From positions 496,001 through 560,000 of the forward strand of contig JACHLF010000001.1 in the NCBI GenBank assembly GCA_014204435.1: a stretch of 64,000 nt of DNA, given 5' to 3'. Positions within the stretch are counted from its first letter, which is position 1; each line of letters begins with the position of its first letter. The stretch is from Mycobacteroides chelonae (GTDB lineage: Bacteria; Actinomycetota; Actinomycetes; Mycobacteriales; Mycobacteriaceae). Below are positions 25,989 through 34,973 of the stretch, piece by piece. A program made the translations under genes and the position numbers. A model generated the notes under the pieces. That model made no database searches. It saw nothing but the letters and a program-made list of their open reading frames with translations, and was not told the DNA's origin.

Positions 25989-25994
25989 AATACT
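25989..25994 (+). promoter_or_regulatory. Putative -10 element for folD
   Basis: AATACT (A at position 2, T at position 6) ends six bases before GTG 26001. Only 19 bp separate the nitroreductase stop from folD and no ribosome site is visible, so folD may have its own leaderless transcript besides read-through. Confidence 0.4.
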
Positions 25995-26000
25995 AGCCGT

Positions 26001-26846
26001 GTGACGGCGACTCGACTTGACGGTAAGGCCACCCGCGACGAGATCTTTGTGGAGCTGGCCACTCGTGCCGCTGCGCTGACGGCGGCGGGCAAGACACCGG
26101 GCCTGGGCACCATCCTGGTGGGGGATGACCCGGGCTCGCACGCCTACGTCCGTGGCAAGCACGCCGACTGCGCCAAGGTCGGCATCGACTCGATCCGCCG
26201 CGATCTGCCCGCCGACATCGATCAGGCCACCCTGTGCGCCACCATCGACGAGCTGAACGCCAACCCGGACTGCACCGGATACATCGTGCAGCTGCCGTTG
26301 CCCAAGCATCTCGACGAGATCGAGGCGCTGGAGCGCATCGATCCCGATAAGGACGCCGACGGGCTGCACCCGACGAACCTGGGCCGGCTGGTGCTCGGCA
26401 AGCAGGCTCCGCTTCCCTGCACGCCCCGCGGGATCGTGTATCTGCTGCGCCGCTACGACGTCACGCTCGACGGGGCGCACGTCGTGGTGATCGGGCGCGG
26501 CGTCACGGTAGGGCGTCCCCTCGGACTGCTACTGACCCGGCGTTCGGAGAACGCGACAGTCACCCTGTGCCACACCGGAACCCGTGATCTGGCGGCCCTG
26601 ACCCGGCAGGCCGACATCATCGTCGCCGCTGCCGGCGTGCCCCATATGGTGACCTCGGGCATGGTAAAGCCGGGCGCGGCAGTCATCGACGTGGGCGTCA
26701 GCCGCGTCGACGACAGGCTGACCGGTGACGTGGCCGAGGACGTCTGGGATGTCGCAGGGTATGTGTCGCCGAACCCCGGTGGGGTCGGCCCGCTGACACG
26801 AGCCTTCTTGCTCACCAACGTGATCGAGCGAGCGGAACGTTCGTGA
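26001..26846 (+). CDS. folD: Bifunctional methylenetetrahydrofolate dehydrogenase/cyclohydrolase
   Basis: 281 residues with FolD signatures: [14 protein letters not shown] (catalytic Lys region), [40 protein letters not shown] (NADP-binding loop) and a C-terminal [15 protein letters not shown]. Interconverts 5,10-methylene- and 10-formyl-tetrahydrofolate in one-carbon metabolism, supplying purine and methionine synthesis. The GTG start gives the full-length product. Its stop overlaps the DUF3017 gene by 4 nt (GTGA), as in other mycobacteria (Rv3356c-Rv3355c). Confidence 0.97.
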   Translation: MTATRLDGKATRDEIFVELATRAAALTAAGKTPGLGTILVGDDPGSHAYVRGKHADCAKVGIDSIRRDLPADIDQATLCATIDELNANPDCTGYIVQLPLPKHLDEIEALERIDPDKDADGLHPTNLGRLVLGKQAPLPCTPRGIVYLLRRYDVTLDGAHVVVIGRGVTVGRPLGLLLTRRSENATVTLCHTGTRDLAALTRQADIIVAAAGVPHMVTSGMVKPGAAVIDVGVSRVDDRLTGDVAEDVWDVAGYVSPNPGGVGPLTRAFLLTNVIERAERS

Positions 26847-27172
26847 CAGCCCTGCGGCCGGAGTCGCGCGGCCTTCTTGCGGCCGCGCTCGATGCCATCC
26901 GCCGCTTCGCCCGCGTGCAGTGGCCGATCCTGATGGTGTCGGCCGTGTTCCTGGTGGCGCTGGGACTGGTGATCGCCGATCGCTGGCGACGCGGCGCACT
27001 GGTCGTGGGAATCGCCGTCGGTGTCGCGGCCGCGCTGCGGCTGGTGCTCACCGATGAGACCGCGGGGCTATTGGCGGTGCGCAGCAAGAGCTTTGATGTC
27101 GGTGCCCTCAGTGCCGTCGCCGCGACGATGGTCTACCTGGCGTTGACGATCGATCCGCTGGGCACCGGGTAG
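26843..27172 (+). CDS. DUF3017-family integral membrane protein
   Basis: 109 residues with three hydrophobic segments ([54 protein letters not shown]). The family is restricted to actinobacteria and almost always follows folD, with which it is translationally coupled here through GTGA. The molecular role is unknown. Confidence 0.88.
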   Translation: MTALRPESRGLLAAALDAIRRFARVQWPILMVSAVFLVALGLVIADRWRRGALVVGIAVGVAAALRLVLTDETAGLLAVRSKSFDVGALSAVAATMVYLALTIDPLGTG

Positions 27173-27175
27173 GCC

Positions 27176-27844
27176 CTATTTGAGCAGCTGCGCCGAACGC
27201 GCGATAGCGTCGGCCTGTTCGCCGAAGAACTGCTCCCACGGTTCACCGCTGGGGCTGCCGGTGTTGCTCGTGGCGATCTGCCAGCGCTGATCGCCCTGTC
27301 CGACGAACGCCACATAGATCTTCGGTGTGGCAGCCGCCGCAGGCTTGCCTTCGGCGGCTGCCGGCTTCTCCAGTTCCAGGGTTGCCGAGGCCCCAGGTAG
27401 GTTGGGTCCGTCCCATGAGTCTGGTTTGTTCGCAATGATTTTCGATTGACGAGTCCTGACGAACTCGCCCACCGCGTCGGCGTTGGACCCGGCCAACCAG
27501 CCCTTCACTTCGGGGGCGTCGTCGGACGGTGTCAACTTGCGGATGCGCACGTACTGGGCGAATTCGGACGACTCCCACTTGGGCCGCACCTGGTAGGTCA
27601 CCAGTCCCTTGTTGTTGTGCACCCCGTCGGCGAAGGCCACCCAGTCATGCGGGAGGGTGATGTAGATGCCCAGCTCGGGGATGAACTGCCGGGTATGCCG
27701 CTCGGCCGGGGCCCCGGTGGCGGTGGACTCGGACTTGCTCTTGGTGTCCGACGATGGCCCGCTGGATCCGCAGCCGGTAAGTGCTGGGGCCAGGAGTGCG
27801 GTGGTGACAAAGAGGGCGGCCAGGAGGCGGCGATCCGTATGCAC
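27176..27844 (-). CDS. Putative lipoprotein of unknown function
   Basis: 222 residues. GTG 27844 gives a short basic head, a hydrophobic core (LLAALFVTTALLAPA) and lipobox LTGC with the lipidated Cys at residue 25, so export and lipid anchoring are expected. A low-complexity Ser/Thr linker leads into a mixed alpha/beta domain (LGIYITLPHDWVAF ... WEQFFGEQADAIARSAQLL). Longer frame extensions to 27931 would run into the preceding gene and destroy the signal peptide. Tail-to-tail with the DUF3017 gene, 3 bp apart. Confidence 0.85.
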   Translation of the reverse strand: MHTDRRLLAALFVTTALLAPALTGCGSSGPSSDTKSKSESTATGAPAERHTRQFIPELGIYITLPHDWVAFADGVHNNKGLVTYQVRPKWESSEFAQYVRIRKLTPSDDAPEVKGWLAGSNADAVGEFVRTRQSKIIANKPDSWDGPNLPGASATLELEKPAAAEGKPAAAATPKIYVAFVGQGDQRWQIATSNTGSPSGEPWEQFFGEQADAIARSAQLLK

Positions 27845-27911
27845 GGGTACACCGTAGCGGCACCGGGCGTGTTCGTCTCTGTGCATTGAGGCACCTGATC
27901 TGGGGCTATGT

Positions 27912-28649
27912 CTATTGGTTGAGCGTCGCACGAATACTCACGGTGACGTACGGCAGCGCCAGGCCCGTCGACTGCGCCAGTGCCGGGTGGGTGGCCAGCA
28001 GGTCGCGGACCTGCTGCAGCGTCTTCTTTCGGGCGGCTTCGGGGGCGGTGATGCAGTAGCTGCGTGAGGCCACCATATCCAGAAGTGCTTGCGGGGTAAG
28101 GTAATTTGTCCACTCGACCTGGTGGCGTTCTTGCCCCGTGAACGGTGCGAGGAGCGCGCCGACGTCGGCCGAATCCGACGCGTTCTCATGGCCGATGATG
28201 CGCCCCAGGTCCGATACCCAGCCCATACGTTCGTCGCGGACGTTCCACACCAGCCCCAGCCGTCCGCCGGGCCGCAGCACCCGGGCCACCTCAGGAATGG
28301 CGCGTTCGGGATCCACCCAATGCCAGGCCTGCGCCACCAGGATGGCATCGACGCTGTTGTCGGGCAGCGGTATCTCCTCGGCGGTCCCCAGCAGCGCCGG
28401 GGTGTCGGGGAGCGATGTGCTCAGCACTTCAAGCATTTCCGCGAGCGGATCCACCGCTATGACGTTGAGCCCGCGCTCCACCAGGCGGGTGGTCAGCTTT
28501 CCAGTGCCGGCACCCAGATCCAGGACATCGTGTGCCCTGGACGGCAGCAGCCAGTCGATTGCCTCCGGCGGATAGGAGGGGCGACCCCGCTCGTAGGCCG
28601 CGGCTTGTGAACCAAACGAAAGCGACGGCTCTGCTTGTGCCTCCGGCAT
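27912..28649 (-). CDS. Class I SAM-dependent methyltransferase
   Basis: 245 residues. SAM-binding motif I VLDLGAGTGKLT, the following acidic residue in VIAVDPLAEML, and the VAQAWHWVDPE post-motif are diagnostic of methyltransferase type 11 proteins. N-terminal FGSQAAAYERGRPSYPPEA is common in this subgroup. It corresponds to M. tuberculosis Rv3342 by position, next to metX (23 bp gap, same strand), so it is probably the last gene of the metY-metX unit. Substrate unknown. Confidence 0.9.
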   Translation of the reverse strand: MPEAQAEPSLSFGSQAAAYERGRPSYPPEAIDWLLPSRAHDVLDLGAGTGKLTTRLVERGLNVIAVDPLAEMLEVLSTSLPDTPALLGTAEEIPLPDNSVDAILVAQAWHWVDPERAIPEVARVLRPGGRLGLVWNVRDERMGWVSDLGRIIGHENASDSADVGALLAPFTGQERHQVEWTNYLTPQALLDMVASRSYCITAPEAARKKTLQQVRDLLATHPALAQSTGLALPYVTVSIRATLNQ

Positions 28650-28672
28650 TCGCGCTCCTTTAGGTTCGGTGT

Positions 28673-29827
28673 TTACGAAGCCTGTGTTGCCTTGGCCAGT
28701 GTGAGCGTTTCCCGCACCAACTCGCTCACCGCATCGAACTCGATGAGGAATGCGTCATGGCCGTGCACGGATTCGACCACCCGCAAGCCGGTACAACCGG
28801 GAAGCAGGTCTGCTAATTCCTCTTGTAGTCGCAGCGGGTACAGCCGGTCGGAGGTGATGCCACCGACGACGACTGGGACCGGGCAGCCGCGCAGCGCCTT
28901 TTCGATGCCGCCGCGGCCGCGGCCGACGTCGTGCCGGTTGAGCGACTCGGTCAAGATGACGTAGCTGCCGGCATCGAAGCGCCGAATGAACTTGCTGCCC
29001 TGATGTTCCAGGTAGCTCTGCACCGCATATCGGCCATCCGCCCACGGATCCTCGGGCCCTTCCGGGCCGACCTGGGGGTCGTTGCCGAACCGGGTGTCCA
29101 GCTCGACCTCGCCGCGGTAGGTCAGGTGCGCGACGCGCCGGGCGAGGTTCAGCCCCTTTTCGGGGCTGCGGCCGCTGCCGTGGTAGTCGCCACCCTGCCA
29201 GTCGGGATCGGCCTGAATGGCGGCGATCTGCGTGCTCTGGGTGCCGATCTGGTCGCCGGTGGCGCGCGCACCAACCGCCAGTACCAGTGCCGCGTTCACT
29301 GAATCCGGGTGCATCACAGCCCATTCCAGAGCGCGGGCGCCGCCCATCGATCCGCCCAGTACGGCGGCGACGTCGGTGATGCCCAGCTGCGCGAGCGCGG
29401 CGACGTCGGCGTTCACCTGGTCGCGCACCGAGACCTCGGGGAATCGTGAACCCCAAGGCTTTCCGTCGCCGGCAGGGGAAGTGGGGCCGGTTGTGCCCCG
29501 GCAGCCGCCCAGGACGTTGGTGGCGACGGCGCACCAGTGGTCGGTGTCGATCGCCGCCCCCGGCCCGATGATTCCTTCCCACCAGCCGCCGGTGATGTGG
29601 TCGGGGCCCGCGTCGCCGACCACGTGGGAGTCGGCGGTTAGTGCGTGGCAGACGAACACGACATTGTCGCGACGCGGCGAGAGCTCCCCCCAGCTCTGTA
29701 CCGCGACTATCGCGTCGTCGATGACAGCACCGCTTTCCAGCGTGATCGAACCTATTGGTACATAGGCGATCTCGTCGCCCCGGGGGAGGGCGACGTTCGG
29801 AGCCGGAAGCTGCTGTTCGATGGTCAC
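28673..29827 (-). CDS. metX: Homoserine O-acetyltransferase
   Basis: 384 residues, alpha/beta hydrolase fold. The nucleophile Ser lies in [13 protein letters not shown], the N-terminal part has [13 protein letters not shown], and the catalytic Asp/His are near [14 protein letters not shown]. Transfers acetyl from acetyl-CoA to homoserine, first committed step of methionine synthesis; mycobacterial annotations often call it metA. GTG 29827 overlaps the metY stop by four bases (GTGA), so the two are co-translated and share the riboswitch-controlled promoter upstream of metY. Confidence 0.96.
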   Translation of the reverse strand: MTIEQQLPAPNVALPRGDEIAYVPIGSITLESGAVIDDAIVAVQSWGELSPRRDNVVFVCHALTADSHVVGDAGPDHITGGWWEGIIGPGAAIDTDHWCAVATNVLGGCRGTTGPTSPAGDGKPWGSRFPEVSVRDQVNADVAALAQLGITDVAAVLGGSMGGARALEWAVMHPDSVNAALVLAVGARATGDQIGTQSTQIAAIQADPDWQGGDYHGSGRSPEKGLNLARRVAHLTYRGEVELDTRFGNDPQVGPEGPEDPWADGRYAVQSYLEHQGSKFIRRFDAGSYVILTESLNRHDVGRGRGGIEKALRGCPVPVVVGGITSDRLYPLRLQEELADLLPGCTGLRVVESVHGHDAFLIEFDAVSELVRETLTLAKATQAS

Positions 29828-31149
29828 GATGATGCCACCGCCGCGGGCTGTTTGAGGTGACGTACGGCGGCGAATCCGGCGTCGAGATCGGCCAGCATGT
29901 CGTCGATGCCCTCGATGCCGACGGCCAGCCGGACCAGCCCGGGGGTGACGCCTGAGGCCACCTGCTCGGCGGGGGCGAGCTGTGCGTGCGTCGTGGTCGC
30001 GGGGTGGATAACGAGCGAGCGCACGTCGCCGATGTTGGCGACATGGCTGTGCAGGGTCAGTGCATCGATGAAGGTCTTCGCCGCCTCGGCTCCTCCTTTC
30101 AGTTCGAAGGCCAGGACGGCCCCGGCGCCCTTGGGCGCCAGTGCCTTCGCGCGCTCATACCAGGGCGAGGTGGGCAGACCGGCGTAGTTGACGCGGGTGA
30201 CCTCCGGCTGGGCGACAAGGTATTCGGCCACGCGCTGTGCGTTCTCTACGTGGCGTTGCACGCGCAGGCTCAGCGTCTCCAAACCCTGCGCGATGAGGAA
30301 CGCGTTGAATGGTGAGATGGCGGGACCGAGATCGCGCAACAGCTGAACGCGGGCCTTGAGCGCATAGGCCGGTGCGCCCAGGTCGGCGAAGACCACCCCG
30401 TGGTAGCTCGGGTCGGGTGTGGTGAAGCCCGGATGCCGACCCTGTGTCCAGTCGAAGGTGCCGCCGTCGATGATCACGCCGCCGATTGCATTGCCATGCC
30501 CGCCAAGGTATTTGGTGGCCGAGTGCACCACGATGTCGGCACCGTGAGCCAGCGGCTGGATCAAATAGGGAGTGGCGACGGTGTTGTCGACGATGAGCGG
30601 GATGCCTGCCGCGTGTGCGATCTCCGAGATGCCCGCGATGTCGAGAATGTCGTTCTGGGGGTTGGAGATCGACTCGGCGAAGATCGCCTTGGTCTGCGGC
30701 GTGATGGCTCGGCGCCAGGACTCGAGATCATCGGGATCGTCGACGAAGGTCGTCGAAATACCCAGGCGCGGCAGTGTGTAGCGCAGCAGGTTGTACGTGC
30801 CGCCGTACAGGCGCGGGCTCGACACGATGTTGTCGCCGGCCTCCGCGATGTTCACGATGGCCAGCGTCGCCGCCGCTTGCCCGGAGGCCAGCAGCAGCGC
30901 GGCCACACCACCCTCCAGGGCGGCGATGCGCTGCTCGACAACCTCCTGAGTGGGGTTACCGATGCGGGTGTAGATGTTGCCTTCTTCGGACAGTCCGAAG
31001 AGCGCCGCGGCATGCGCGGTGTCGTTGAAGACGTAGGAGGTGGTCTGGTAGATCGGCAGGGCGCGGGCATTGGTCGACGCATCGGCGGATTGGCCCGCGT
31101 GGATCTGCTTGGTCTCGAACGTCCACTGTGTGGGGTCGATATCGGTCAT
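29824..31149 (-). CDS. metY: O-acetylhomoserine sulfhydrylase / aminocarboxypropyltransferase
   Basis: 441 residues, PLP enzyme of the Cys/Met metabolism family: N-terminal [29 protein letters not shown], and the PLP lysine in [17 protein letters not shown]. Uses acetylhomoserine with sulfide (or methanethiol) to make homocysteine or methionine. Ribosome site CAGGAGAGCCC directly precedes ATG 31149. The 5' leader contains a SAM-IV riboswitch (31338-31444) and a Cys-rich short frame (31180-31260), indicating control by SAM and possibly by cysteine supply. Confidence 0.96.
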   Translation of the reverse strand: MTDIDPTQWTFETKQIHAGQSADASTNARALPIYQTTSYVFNDTAHAAALFGLSEEGNIYTRIGNPTQEVVEQRIAALEGGVAALLLASGQAAATLAIVNIAEAGDNIVSSPRLYGGTYNLLRYTLPRLGISTTFVDDPDDLESWRRAITPQTKAIFAESISNPQNDILDIAGISEIAHAAGIPLIVDNTVATPYLIQPLAHGADIVVHSATKYLGGHGNAIGGVIIDGGTFDWTQGRHPGFTTPDPSYHGVVFADLGAPAYALKARVQLLRDLGPAISPFNAFLIAQGLETLSLRVQRHVENAQRVAEYLVAQPEVTRVNYAGLPTSPWYERAKALAPKGAGAVLAFELKGGAEAAKTFIDALTLHSHVANIGDVRSLVIHPATTTHAQLAPAEQVASGVTPGLVRLAVGIEGIDDMLADLDAGFAAVRHLKQPAAVASS

Positions 31150-31179
31150 GGGCTCTCCTGGGGGATAGTCGTAGGGCAG

Positions 31180-31260
31180 TCAGGGCTGGGGACAACAGCG
31201 ACAGTGACAGTGCCGACAACAGGAACGCAGGGACTTACCCCCGGGTGACGAGTACTTCAT
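31180..31260 (-). CDS. Cys-rich 26-residue leader peptide upstream of metY
   Basis: ATG at 31260-31258 opens a 26-codon frame ending at TGA 31182-31180, 30 bp before the metY ATG. The peptide is MKYSSPGGKS followed by LRSCCRHCHCRCCPQP, with six Cys in the last thirteen residues, all TGT codons. CAGGTT lies six bases before the ATG, fitting a -10 element for a leaderless transcript; otherwise it is read on the riboswitch transcript. Polycysteine short frames acting as cysteine-responsive attenuators have been described in mycobacteria. Here it would make metYX expression depend on charged tRNA-Cys. Translation is not proven. Confidence 0.7.
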   Translation of the reverse strand: MKYSSPGGKSLRSCCRHCHCRCCPQP

Positions 31261-31337
31261 CGGGCCAACCTGTCTTCTCGGGGCCCGCCATCGGACCCGC
31301 GCTTGCCGTGTGGCCGATTGCTCCGTCGACACCTGTC

Positions 31338-31444
31338 AACGATTCGGTCGGCTACTCAACCTGGTCAATCACCCGGGGCACCCCACCGCGGTTGGAGGGT
31401 TGCCGACCAGCGAGCCGGGGCTTGACGCTGGTACTCATGACCGC
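31338..31444 (-). ncRNA. SAM-IV riboswitch in the metY leader
   Basis: Read on the minus strand from 31444, the sequence contains the conserved SAM-IV elements in order: GGTCATGAGTACCAGCG, TCAAGCCCCGGCTCGCTGG, GGCAACCCTCC, CCGCGGTGGGGTGCCCCGGG, then GACCAGGTTGAGTAGCC. The CCAGCG...CGCTGG helix and the GGGGTGCCCC segment match the family pattern. SAM-IV aptamers are actinobacterial and typically precede methionine genes; SAM binding represses them. The expression platform is not obvious, and about 190 nt with the Cys-rich frame separate aptamer and metY. Confidence 0.92.
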
Positions 31445-31449
31445 TTAGC

Positions 31450-31455
31450 AGCGTA
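31450..31455 (-). promoter_or_regulatory. Putative -10 element of the metY riboswitch transcript
   Basis: On the minus strand TACGCT (TANNNT) is placed so that transcription would begin at about 31443, exactly at the 5' edge of the SAM-IV aptamer. No clear -35 element is seen. Confidence 0.45.
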
Positions 31456-31635
31456 TCGCAATTCACCGAATGGTTGCCACCAGGTAGTCCAAGCGCATAG
31501 GGGAGCGCGATCACACGCCGTCCGCCCGCCTAGGCTCGGAGGCGACGTGATACTGAATAGGGCATCCGTGTGACCCACGGGGTACCTGAGATTTTGACCG
31601 ACCAACAAGTCCGATCAACGATGCCGGGAGTGACC

Positions 31636-33882
31636 ATGAGTGCGCAGCAGCCGACCATCATCTACACGCTGACAGACGAGGCGCCGCTGCTCGCGACGTA
31701 CTCTTTCTTGCCGATCATCCGTGCCTTCGCCGGACCGGCCGGCATCGACGTCCAAACCAGCGATATCTCTGTTGCCGCCCGAATCCTCTCCGAGTTCGCC
31801 GACTACCTCCCCGAAGACCGGCAGGTCCCGGACAATCTGGCGGAGCTGGGCCGGCTGACCCAACTGCCGGACACGAACATCATCAAGCTGCCCAACATCA
31901 GCGCCTCGGTGCCTCAGCTGCTCGCCGCCATCAAGGAACTGCAGGGCAAGGGTTACAAGCTGCCCGAGTACCCCGGCGATCCGAAGAACGAGGAAGAAGA
32001 GGCCATCAAGACGCGTTACACCAAGTGTCTTGGCAGCGCCGTGAACCCCGTTCTACGCGAAGGTAACTCGGACCGCCGTGCACCGCGCGCGGTCAAGGAG
32101 TACGCGCGCAAGCACCCGCACAGCATGGGCGAGTGGTCGCAGGCGTCGCGTACCCACGTCGCGACAATGAAGGAGGGCGACTTCTACCACGGTGAGAAGT
32201 CGCTGACCCTGGATCGCGACCGCAAGGTCAAGATGGTGCTGACGCCCGCTGGCCGCGAGGCCAGCGAGGCCGTAGTGCTCAAGCCCGAGGTTACGCTGGG
32301 CAAGGGCGACATCATCGACAGCATGTTCATGAGCAAGAAGGCGCTCTGCGACTTTTACGAGGAGCAGATCGAGGATGCCTACAAGACTGGCGTGATGCTG
32401 TCCCTGCACGTCAAGGCCACCATGATGCGCGTCAGCCATCCCATCGTCTTTGGGCACGCGGTCAAGATCTTCTACAAGGACGCCTTCGAAAAGCATCAGA
32501 AGCTGTTCGACGAGCTGGGCGTCAACGTCAACAATGGCATGTCCGATCTCTACAGCAAGATCGAGGCACTTCCCGCCTCGCAGCACGAGGAGATCATCCG
32601 CGACCTGCACGCGTGCCACGAGCACCGGCCCGAGCTGGCGATGGTGGATTCGGCCAAGGGCATCTCGAACTTCCACTCGCCCAGCGACGTGATCGTTGAC
32701 GCCTCGATGCCCGCGATGATCCGCGCCGGAGGCAAGATGTACGGCGCCGACGGCAAGCTCAAGGACACCAAGGCCGTCAACCCCGAGTCGACCTTCTCCC
32801 GGATCTACCAGGAGATGATCAACTTCGTGAAGACTCACGGCCAGTTCGACCCGACCACGATGGGCACCGTTCCCAACGTCGGTCTCATGGCGCAGAAGGC
32901 TGAGGAGTACGGCAGCCACGACAAGACGTTCGAGATCGCCGAGGCAGGCGTCGCCGACATCGTCGACGTCGAGACCGGCGAGGTGCTGCTGAGCCAGAAC
33001 GTCGAGGCAGGCGATATCTGGCGCATGCCGATCGTCAGGGACGCGGCCATCCAGGACTGGGTCAAGCTCGCCGTCACGCGCGGACGTGAGTCCGGCATGA
33101 ATGTGGTGTTCTGGCTGGACACCGAGCGTCCGCATGAGGTCGAGCTGCGCAACAAGGTGAAGACCTACCTGGAGGACCACGACACCGAGGGCCTCAAGAT
33201 CCAGATCGTTCCGCAGGTGTGGGCCATGCGGTACACACTGGAGCGGCTGATTCGTGGCAAGGACACCATCGCGGCGACCGGCAACATCCTGCGCGACTAC
33301 TTGACGGACCTGTTCCCGATCCTGGAGCTGGGCACCAGCGCCAAGATGCTGTCCATCGTGCCGCTAATGGCCGGCGGCGGGCTGTATGAGACGGGTGCTG
33401 GTGGTTCGGCACCCAAGCACGTGAGCCAGCTGGTCGAGGAGAACCACCTGCGATGGGATTCGCTGGGTGAGTTCCTGGCCCTGGCCGTCAGCCTGGAGGA
33501 TCTGGGCATCAAGACCGGGAACGCCCGCGCCAAGATCCTGGCCACCACGCTGGACGCGGCGACCGGCAAGCTGCTGGAGAACGACAAGAGCCCGTCGCGC
33601 AAGACCGGTGAGCTCGACAACCGCGGCAGCCAGTTCTACCTCGCGCTGTACTGGGCGGCCGAACTTGCCGCGCAGACCGAGGACACCGAATTGGCCGAGC
33701 TGTTCGCGCCGATGGCCAAGCAGCTGGTCGAGAACGAGGACACGATCGTCGCCGAGCTCAACGCGGTGCAGGGTGGCCCGGTCGACATCGGCGGGTACTA
33801 CCAGCCGGATCCGGAGAAGACCAGCGCGGTGATGCGTCCGAGCGCGACCTTCAACTCCGTGCTGGCGTCCGTAGAGGTCTAG
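31636..33882 (+). CDS. icd2: NADP-dependent isocitrate dehydrogenase, monomeric type
   Basis: 748 residues, the length of the monomeric IDH family (about 740), unlike the ~410-residue dimeric enzyme. Start [20 protein letters not shown] and internal motifs NLPNISAS-type ([12 protein letters not shown]), [17 protein letters not shown] and [14 protein letters not shown] match the family. Oxidatively decarboxylates isocitrate in the TCA cycle. ATG 31636 is chosen by similarity to the known Icd2 N-terminus and a GGGAG ribosome site. Divergent from the metYX operon. In M. tuberculosis the locus next to metC carries the dimeric icd1 instead (recalled). Confidence 0.96.
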   Translation: MSAQQPTIIYTLTDEAPLLATYSFLPIIRAFAGPAGIDVQTSDISVAARILSEFADYLPEDRQVPDNLAELGRLTQLPDTNIIKLPNISASVPQLLAAIKELQGKGYKLPEYPGDPKNEEEEAIKTRYTKCLGSAVNPVLREGNSDRRAPRAVKEYARKHPHSMGEWSQASRTHVATMKEGDFYHGEKSLTLDRDRKVKMVLTPAGREASEAVVLKPEVTLGKGDIIDSMFMSKKALCDFYEEQIEDAYKTGVMLSLHVKATMMRVSHPIVFGHAVKIFYKDAFEKHQKLFDELGVNVNNGMSDLYSKIEALPASQHEEIIRDLHACHEHRPELAMVDSAKGISNFHSPSDVIVDASMPAMIRAGGKMYGADGKLKDTKAVNPESTFSRIYQEMINFVKTHGQFDPTTMGTVPNVGLMAQKAEEYGSHDKTFEIAEAGVADIVDVETGEVLLSQNVEAGDIWRMPIVRDAAIQDWVKLAVTRGRESGMNVVFWLDTERPHEVELRNKVKTYLEDHDTEGLKIQIVPQVWAMRYTLERLIRGKDTIAATGNILRDYLTDLFPILELGTSAKMLSIVPLMAGGGLYETGAGGSAPKHVSQLVEENHLRWDSLGEFLALAVSLEDLGIKTGNARAKILATTLDAATGKLLENDKSPSRKTGELDNRGSQFYLALYWAAELAAQTEDTELAELFAPMAKQLVENEDTIVAELNAVQGGPVDIGGYYQPDPEKTSAVMRPSATFNSVLASVEV

Positions 33883-33907
33883 CGCCTCGATTTCACCTCA
33901 ATCGACT

Positions 33908-33954
33908 CGCCGCGTTCTGACGTGTTTCCCGAGAGGGACGCGCAGAACGCGGCG
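33908..33954. terminator. Hairpin between convergent icd2 and hydrolase genes
   Basis: CGCCGCGTTCTG (33908-33919) and CAGAACGCGGCG (33943-33954) form a perfect 12-bp stem. Inner CGTG/CGCG and TCCC/GGGA pairs extend it towards a GAGA loop. It sits 26 bp after the icd2 stop and 21 bp before the convergent gene's stop. The flank GCGGCGTGTCGGC (33949-33961) also occurs at 6193-6205. Confidence 0.7.
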
Positions 33955-33974
33955 TGTCGGCGTTGTCGAGGGGT

Positions 33975-34853
33975 CTAGACGGCGTCGGAGGCTGCGCTGC
34001 GCTTGGCCGTGACCAGCGGATCGATCAGGTCGGTAATCACCTCGGTGACCTGACCCGGCGCCTCCAGCATGGGCACATGTCCCATGCCCGCCAAGGTGAT
34101 CCGTCGTGCATCGGCCGGCAGGCCCTGGCCGATGAGCTTGCCGAACCGGCCCGGCGGCACGATCTCGTCCTTCTCACACAACACCAACTGTGCGGGCACC
34201 GAGATGGTGTTCAGGTTCTCCAGGCCGGGCGCTGGCAGGATCGACGTCAGCGATGCAAAGTAGGCCGGGCAGTGCGTGATGTCCTCGAAGATGCTGTGGA
34301 AGTCCGGCAGGCTCAGTGCCTCGGTCTCGCCGCACAGGGTGCGGGCGGTGGCGAACTTGACGAACGGCAGGCCCGCCGCGCGACGGCCCAGGAGCCGCGA
34401 GAACGCCAACCAGGGAAGCACGGCCGCGAACTTCACCACGATCTCGGCCTTCAGCAGCGAGTACTTGGTCCAGCCGCCGGCCGGGGCGATGGCCGTGACG
34501 CTGCGGGCGCGGCCACGCTGCGCCAGGCCCAGGGCGATCCAGCCCCCGAGCGAGTTGCCTACCAGGTGTGCTGTCTCCCAGCCCTTTTGGTCCATGATCT
34601 GCTCGAGCTGATCGAGGTACACGTCGACCGAGCGCTGTGAGAACGGCGGCAACTTGGGCATTGGGCCACCGCCGTTGTGGCCGGGGTACGTCGGCGCGAA
34701 CACCTCGTATCCGGCATCGGCGAGCTGCTCGGCGACGGTCTCCCAGACCGACTGCGACAGCATGAACGGATGGAGGAGCAGAACGGGCTCACCCTCACCC
34801 ATCTCGATGGGCGCACGCCTGCTCGACGACTTCGACAAGACGGCTTCCAACAT
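33975..34853 (-). CDS. Alpha/beta hydrolase
   Basis: 292 residues. The strand-loop LLLHPFMLSQSVWE carries the oxyanion-hole region, the nucleophile Ser lies in LVGNSLGGWIALGLA, and the catalytic His is in GMGHVPMLEAP near the C-terminus; Asp is probably in the CEKDEIVPP segment. Esterase/lipase-like, substrate unknown. ATG 34853 has a GGAGG site six bases upstream. Divergent from xth. Confidence 0.9.
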   Translation of the reverse strand: MLEAVLSKSSSRRAPIEMGEGEPVLLLHPFMLSQSVWETVAEQLADAGYEVFAPTYPGHNGGGPMPKLPPFSQRSVDVYLDQLEQIMDQKGWETAHLVGNSLGGWIALGLAQRGRARSVTAIAPAGGWTKYSLLKAEIVVKFAAVLPWLAFSRLLGRRAAGLPFVKFATARTLCGETEALSLPDFHSIFEDITHCPAYFASLTSILPAPGLENLNTISVPAQLVLCEKDEIVPPGRFGKLIGQGLPADARRITLAGMGHVPMLEAPGQVTEVITDLIDPLVTAKRSAASDAV

Positions 34854-34973
34854 GGGTCCTCCTCATTGCGTCAACAGCGGCGTTGACATTACCGACTTTT
34901 GCGTCAACTTAGCAGTGTCGGTGTTCTTCTCCTTAGCGGCTCTGTCACACCGCTCGGCTATCGTCGGCGATCG

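Noticed and set aside
32053..33180. 375-codon minus-strand open frame inside icd2
   Set aside because: Antisense shadow; all conserved IDH motifs are in the plus-strand frame.
34943..34964. TGTCACA upstream of xth as a second ECF41 promoter
   Set aside because: The following CGTC is only 12 bases away instead of 16-17, and xth is not a typical target.
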